Shown here in pieces: positions 61,601 through 64,000 of a DNA stretch of 64,000 bases; positions within the stretch are counted from its first letter, which is position 1; the number at the start of each line of letters is the position of its first letter. Source of the DNA: Struthidea cinerea (lineage: Eukaryota > Chordata > Aves > Passeriformes > Corcoracidae); contig VZTI01003143.1 in NCBI GenBank assembly GCA_013397865.1, positions 561,798 to 625,797 of the forward strand, read 5' to 3'. The notes beneath the pieces are model-generated. The model was not told the origin of the DNA, ran no database searches, and saw only the letters and a list, made by a program, of their open reading frames with translations. A program made the position numbers and the translations under genes.

Positions 61601-64000
61601 CACTGATCCCTTATTAGACTGGTAGGGGTAGTCTTCAGTGAATTGGGCTGGGTACAATTTCAGAAATGAGTACTGAAGCAGAAATTGCCTGTTGTTCAGT
61701 GTGGAGCCCACCACTCCCCTTGATTGTTAGGGGTTTTCATATAAATACAAGAAGGACTTTTACTGAGCAACCTGACTGTAGAGCCTGTATACAGGCATCC
61801 TGGATGGGAGTTTCCAAAGCATTCAATTCATTAACATGAGTCTACTTCCATCAAAAATTATGGCTTTAGCCACAGCTTTGAATGAACAGAGTTGGGTTAT
61901 GCCAGAAAAATACTGAAAATCATTCCTTTCTATTTGAAAATGCCTTTCTGAGCTGATAGGTAGCAGCAGGTGTAGATGTTAAAAGTAATTTGATTTTTGT
62001 TATGGTGCTCTGTCATTGCTGGAGCACGAATTGTTAAAATGAACACAGATGGACATTTTTTCCTTATTGGGATGACTTCTCCCAGGAAAGTCAAGGGCTT
62101 CTTACCTTCTTTCCTTTTGCTGCAGTTGCAGACTAATCATTTTTTCACTAGGATGGAGGTGGTGAAAAGGTACAACAACAATTAAAAATCCATTTATAGT
62201 TAAGTTAGATTCCTTAATCAAAAGCATCACTGCATCTACAATGGTCTTTGCTTTAGGACATTCATCTCATGACATCATCTGCATGAGCGTGGGTCATCTT
62301 TATAATGCTTTGTTTATCTCTCTCTGTCTCCACCTGTGAGATTTTAAAACTGGTTGTAATTTTTTTTTTTTGCTATTTATATACACCTGAGTGAAACTAC
62401 GTATGTATATGTATATGCATAACTATATAACTGAGAAGAAATCTAGTGTGGTTATTGAAAGGTGAGCTAAACAAACAACATTCTTATTAAATTAGGCACC
62501 CAGACTATAAATAAACAAAATACCATTAACTAATAGCCCTAAATATTTTGAAGGTAATAATTGAGAAAACTCAGTAAAGTAACAGACTTGAAAATTTTTT
62601 TCGTCTCTTAAAGGCATAAACGTTGTGAAGAATCAGGTTCACTATAGTGTGATCTGAAAGACACAAGGAAATTGTCATTTCACATAACAGACGGATTCCA
62701 GGAATGTTCACTCTCTAAGTATCAATTGATGTTGATTAAAAGCTAGGTAGATGTACAGAAGAAAGCTTCATTCCTCTTTTATTTGCTAGTGTCCAGAAAA
62801 TCTTCCATAAAGTTTACCAGCAAAATGCCACACCGATCTTATAGTCAATGCTAAATGTGCACTAAAGTATGTAATGCAGGGGAAATTTTCTTTTGATTCT
62901 AGTCCGGACATTACAAGGGCCTTTTTATGTCTCCCTTCTATAAATGAAGGTTTGCAGGAAGAACAGACACAGAGCAACAACTATCATTTAAGTTTACATG
63001 TCTGGCTCTCATCTTTGCCATGAGTGATCTTTTGTAAACCTACTTAAGATCACACGATGTTTCATCTTTGGACAAGGCAAGAAGGATGTCATGTCACCAC
63101 AGCACCTGAAGAAAACAATAAAAAATCTACATGCAGTTAGAAAAACCCTCAATGTGCCGTACATTTATGGAACTGCAGTAAATCTGTAGCTGCCACAGAC
63201 TCGTTTTGCATATTATATTAAATATGTCAATGATGGTAAAGGATTGGTCTTCTACAAAGGTAAAAATGAAACAAATAAATCTTGTTCAGGGATTCACAAT
63301 CTCTCCTGACATTCAGTTTAGATGTGAATTACAAATTAAATGCGAGTGGTGTCCTTTACTTTGGAAAGACAACAAAGTCAAAGGGAATCAGTTACATAGT
63401 TACCTGCATATCAGTTGTAATTAGTAATAAACCAGAAACATGAAATTGTTGTTAATGGTTTTGCCCAAGAAATGTGATTAAAATAAAATTTTGTTTGCTT
63501 AAACACATACCCTGGGCAGAATGAACAAGAAAATCCCTGGTAAGTTATTTTATGGCACTGTGTTGAGGGCAATGGCAGCACATTCAGGAATTTGGGGCTT
63601 TCTTGTGAAGTCCTGTGCAAATCGTTTTACTGCAGGGCAGGAACTTTCTGATGTTAATGTTAGTTGAAGTTATACTGTCAAATAGCTGTACAGTGTGTCC
63701 AGACCCAGAGACTCCAAAACACCATTTAATTCTGGAACATACTGTGCCTTTCATTTTGCCATAACAGCTTTCCCTGGTTAGAGAGATTAAGCAGAGAACA
63801 GGACAACCCACACATAGCCACTGTTTCGTTGCCTATTTTTGCACAGATATTACTGTAACCCTTTGAAGTCACTGGGAAGACTTTTTTTAGGGTTTTTTTT
63901 TCATCACCATGGACTTTAATGAGATCAGAATAATTGTGAGACAACTGTTTCACTTTGCTTTTTGATTGCACAATCAAGAACCACCAGTATTTACAAAATT

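Larger units (their letters stand above)
52967..64000 (+). other. long CPED1 intron, last part: nothing firm
   Basis: Unique AT-rich sequence with a CR1 tail, the hairpin at 55.1 kb and the 23-base duplication. A short GC-richer patch at 61285-61450 is not assignable. No CPED1 PC-esterase exon (for example one encoding the GDSTNRG-type catalytic block) was found. Confidence 0.6.

Noticed and set aside
61285..61620. Possible GC-rich exon or promoter
   Set aside because: The patch is locally GC-rich and open for 104 codons, but the translation is not protein-like, CpGs are few and no CPED1 sequence matches.
1..64000. Bacterial-type systems: CRISPR arrays, operons, toxin-antitoxin loci
   Set aside because: The window is vertebrate intronic DNA; no regularly spaced repeats or dense coding sequence are present.

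Overview
This is a piece of a bird genome, most likely from a passerine (songbird-type) species. It is AT-rich, has one interrupted gene with long introns, and carries several CR1 LINE fragments ending in the typical ATTCTRTG-like 3' tails. It also has three solo LTR candidates and a short retroposon made of a tRNA-Ile(AAT) head joined to a CR1 tail. That SINE type (TguSINE1-like) is known from passerines, so the lineage call rests mainly on it and is an inference.

The only protein-coding gene I can support is the middle of CPED1 (cadherin-like and PC-esterase domain containing 1), on the + strand. Nine exons lie between 5761 and 23851. They have AG/GT borders, join in one reading frame with no stop (1128 nt, 376 codons), and match the human protein as I remember it from start to finish. 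The last two exons encode most of the cadherin-like beta-sandwich domain. The N-terminal exons (signal/anchor region) and the C-terminal PC-esterase exons are not visible, so both ends of the gene lie outside the window.

Layout: 1-5760 is upstream intron or flank with no exon recognised. 5761-11334 is a compact block of five exons with a CR1 tail, the SINE and small tracts between them. 11335-17490 is an intron with a sequencing gap inside a GGAA microsatellite, an in-frame 54-nt candidate cassette exon, and a solo LTR nested in a CR1 with a clean 6-bp target duplication. 17491-23851 holds four more exons plus a CpG-rich solo LTR and the longest CR1 fragment. 23852-64000 shows no exon. It appears to be one very long intron with scattered CR1 pieces and one ERVL-like solo LTR.

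I found no convincing new gene system. The most useful leads are the candidate cassette exon, the CpG-rich LTR 223 bp downstream of a CPED1 exon, the nested LTR/CR1 pair, and an imperfect hairpin near 55.1 kb. No RNA genes, CRISPR arrays, operons or bacterial features are present. Short open frames elsewhere look like chance or repeat-derived reading frames.
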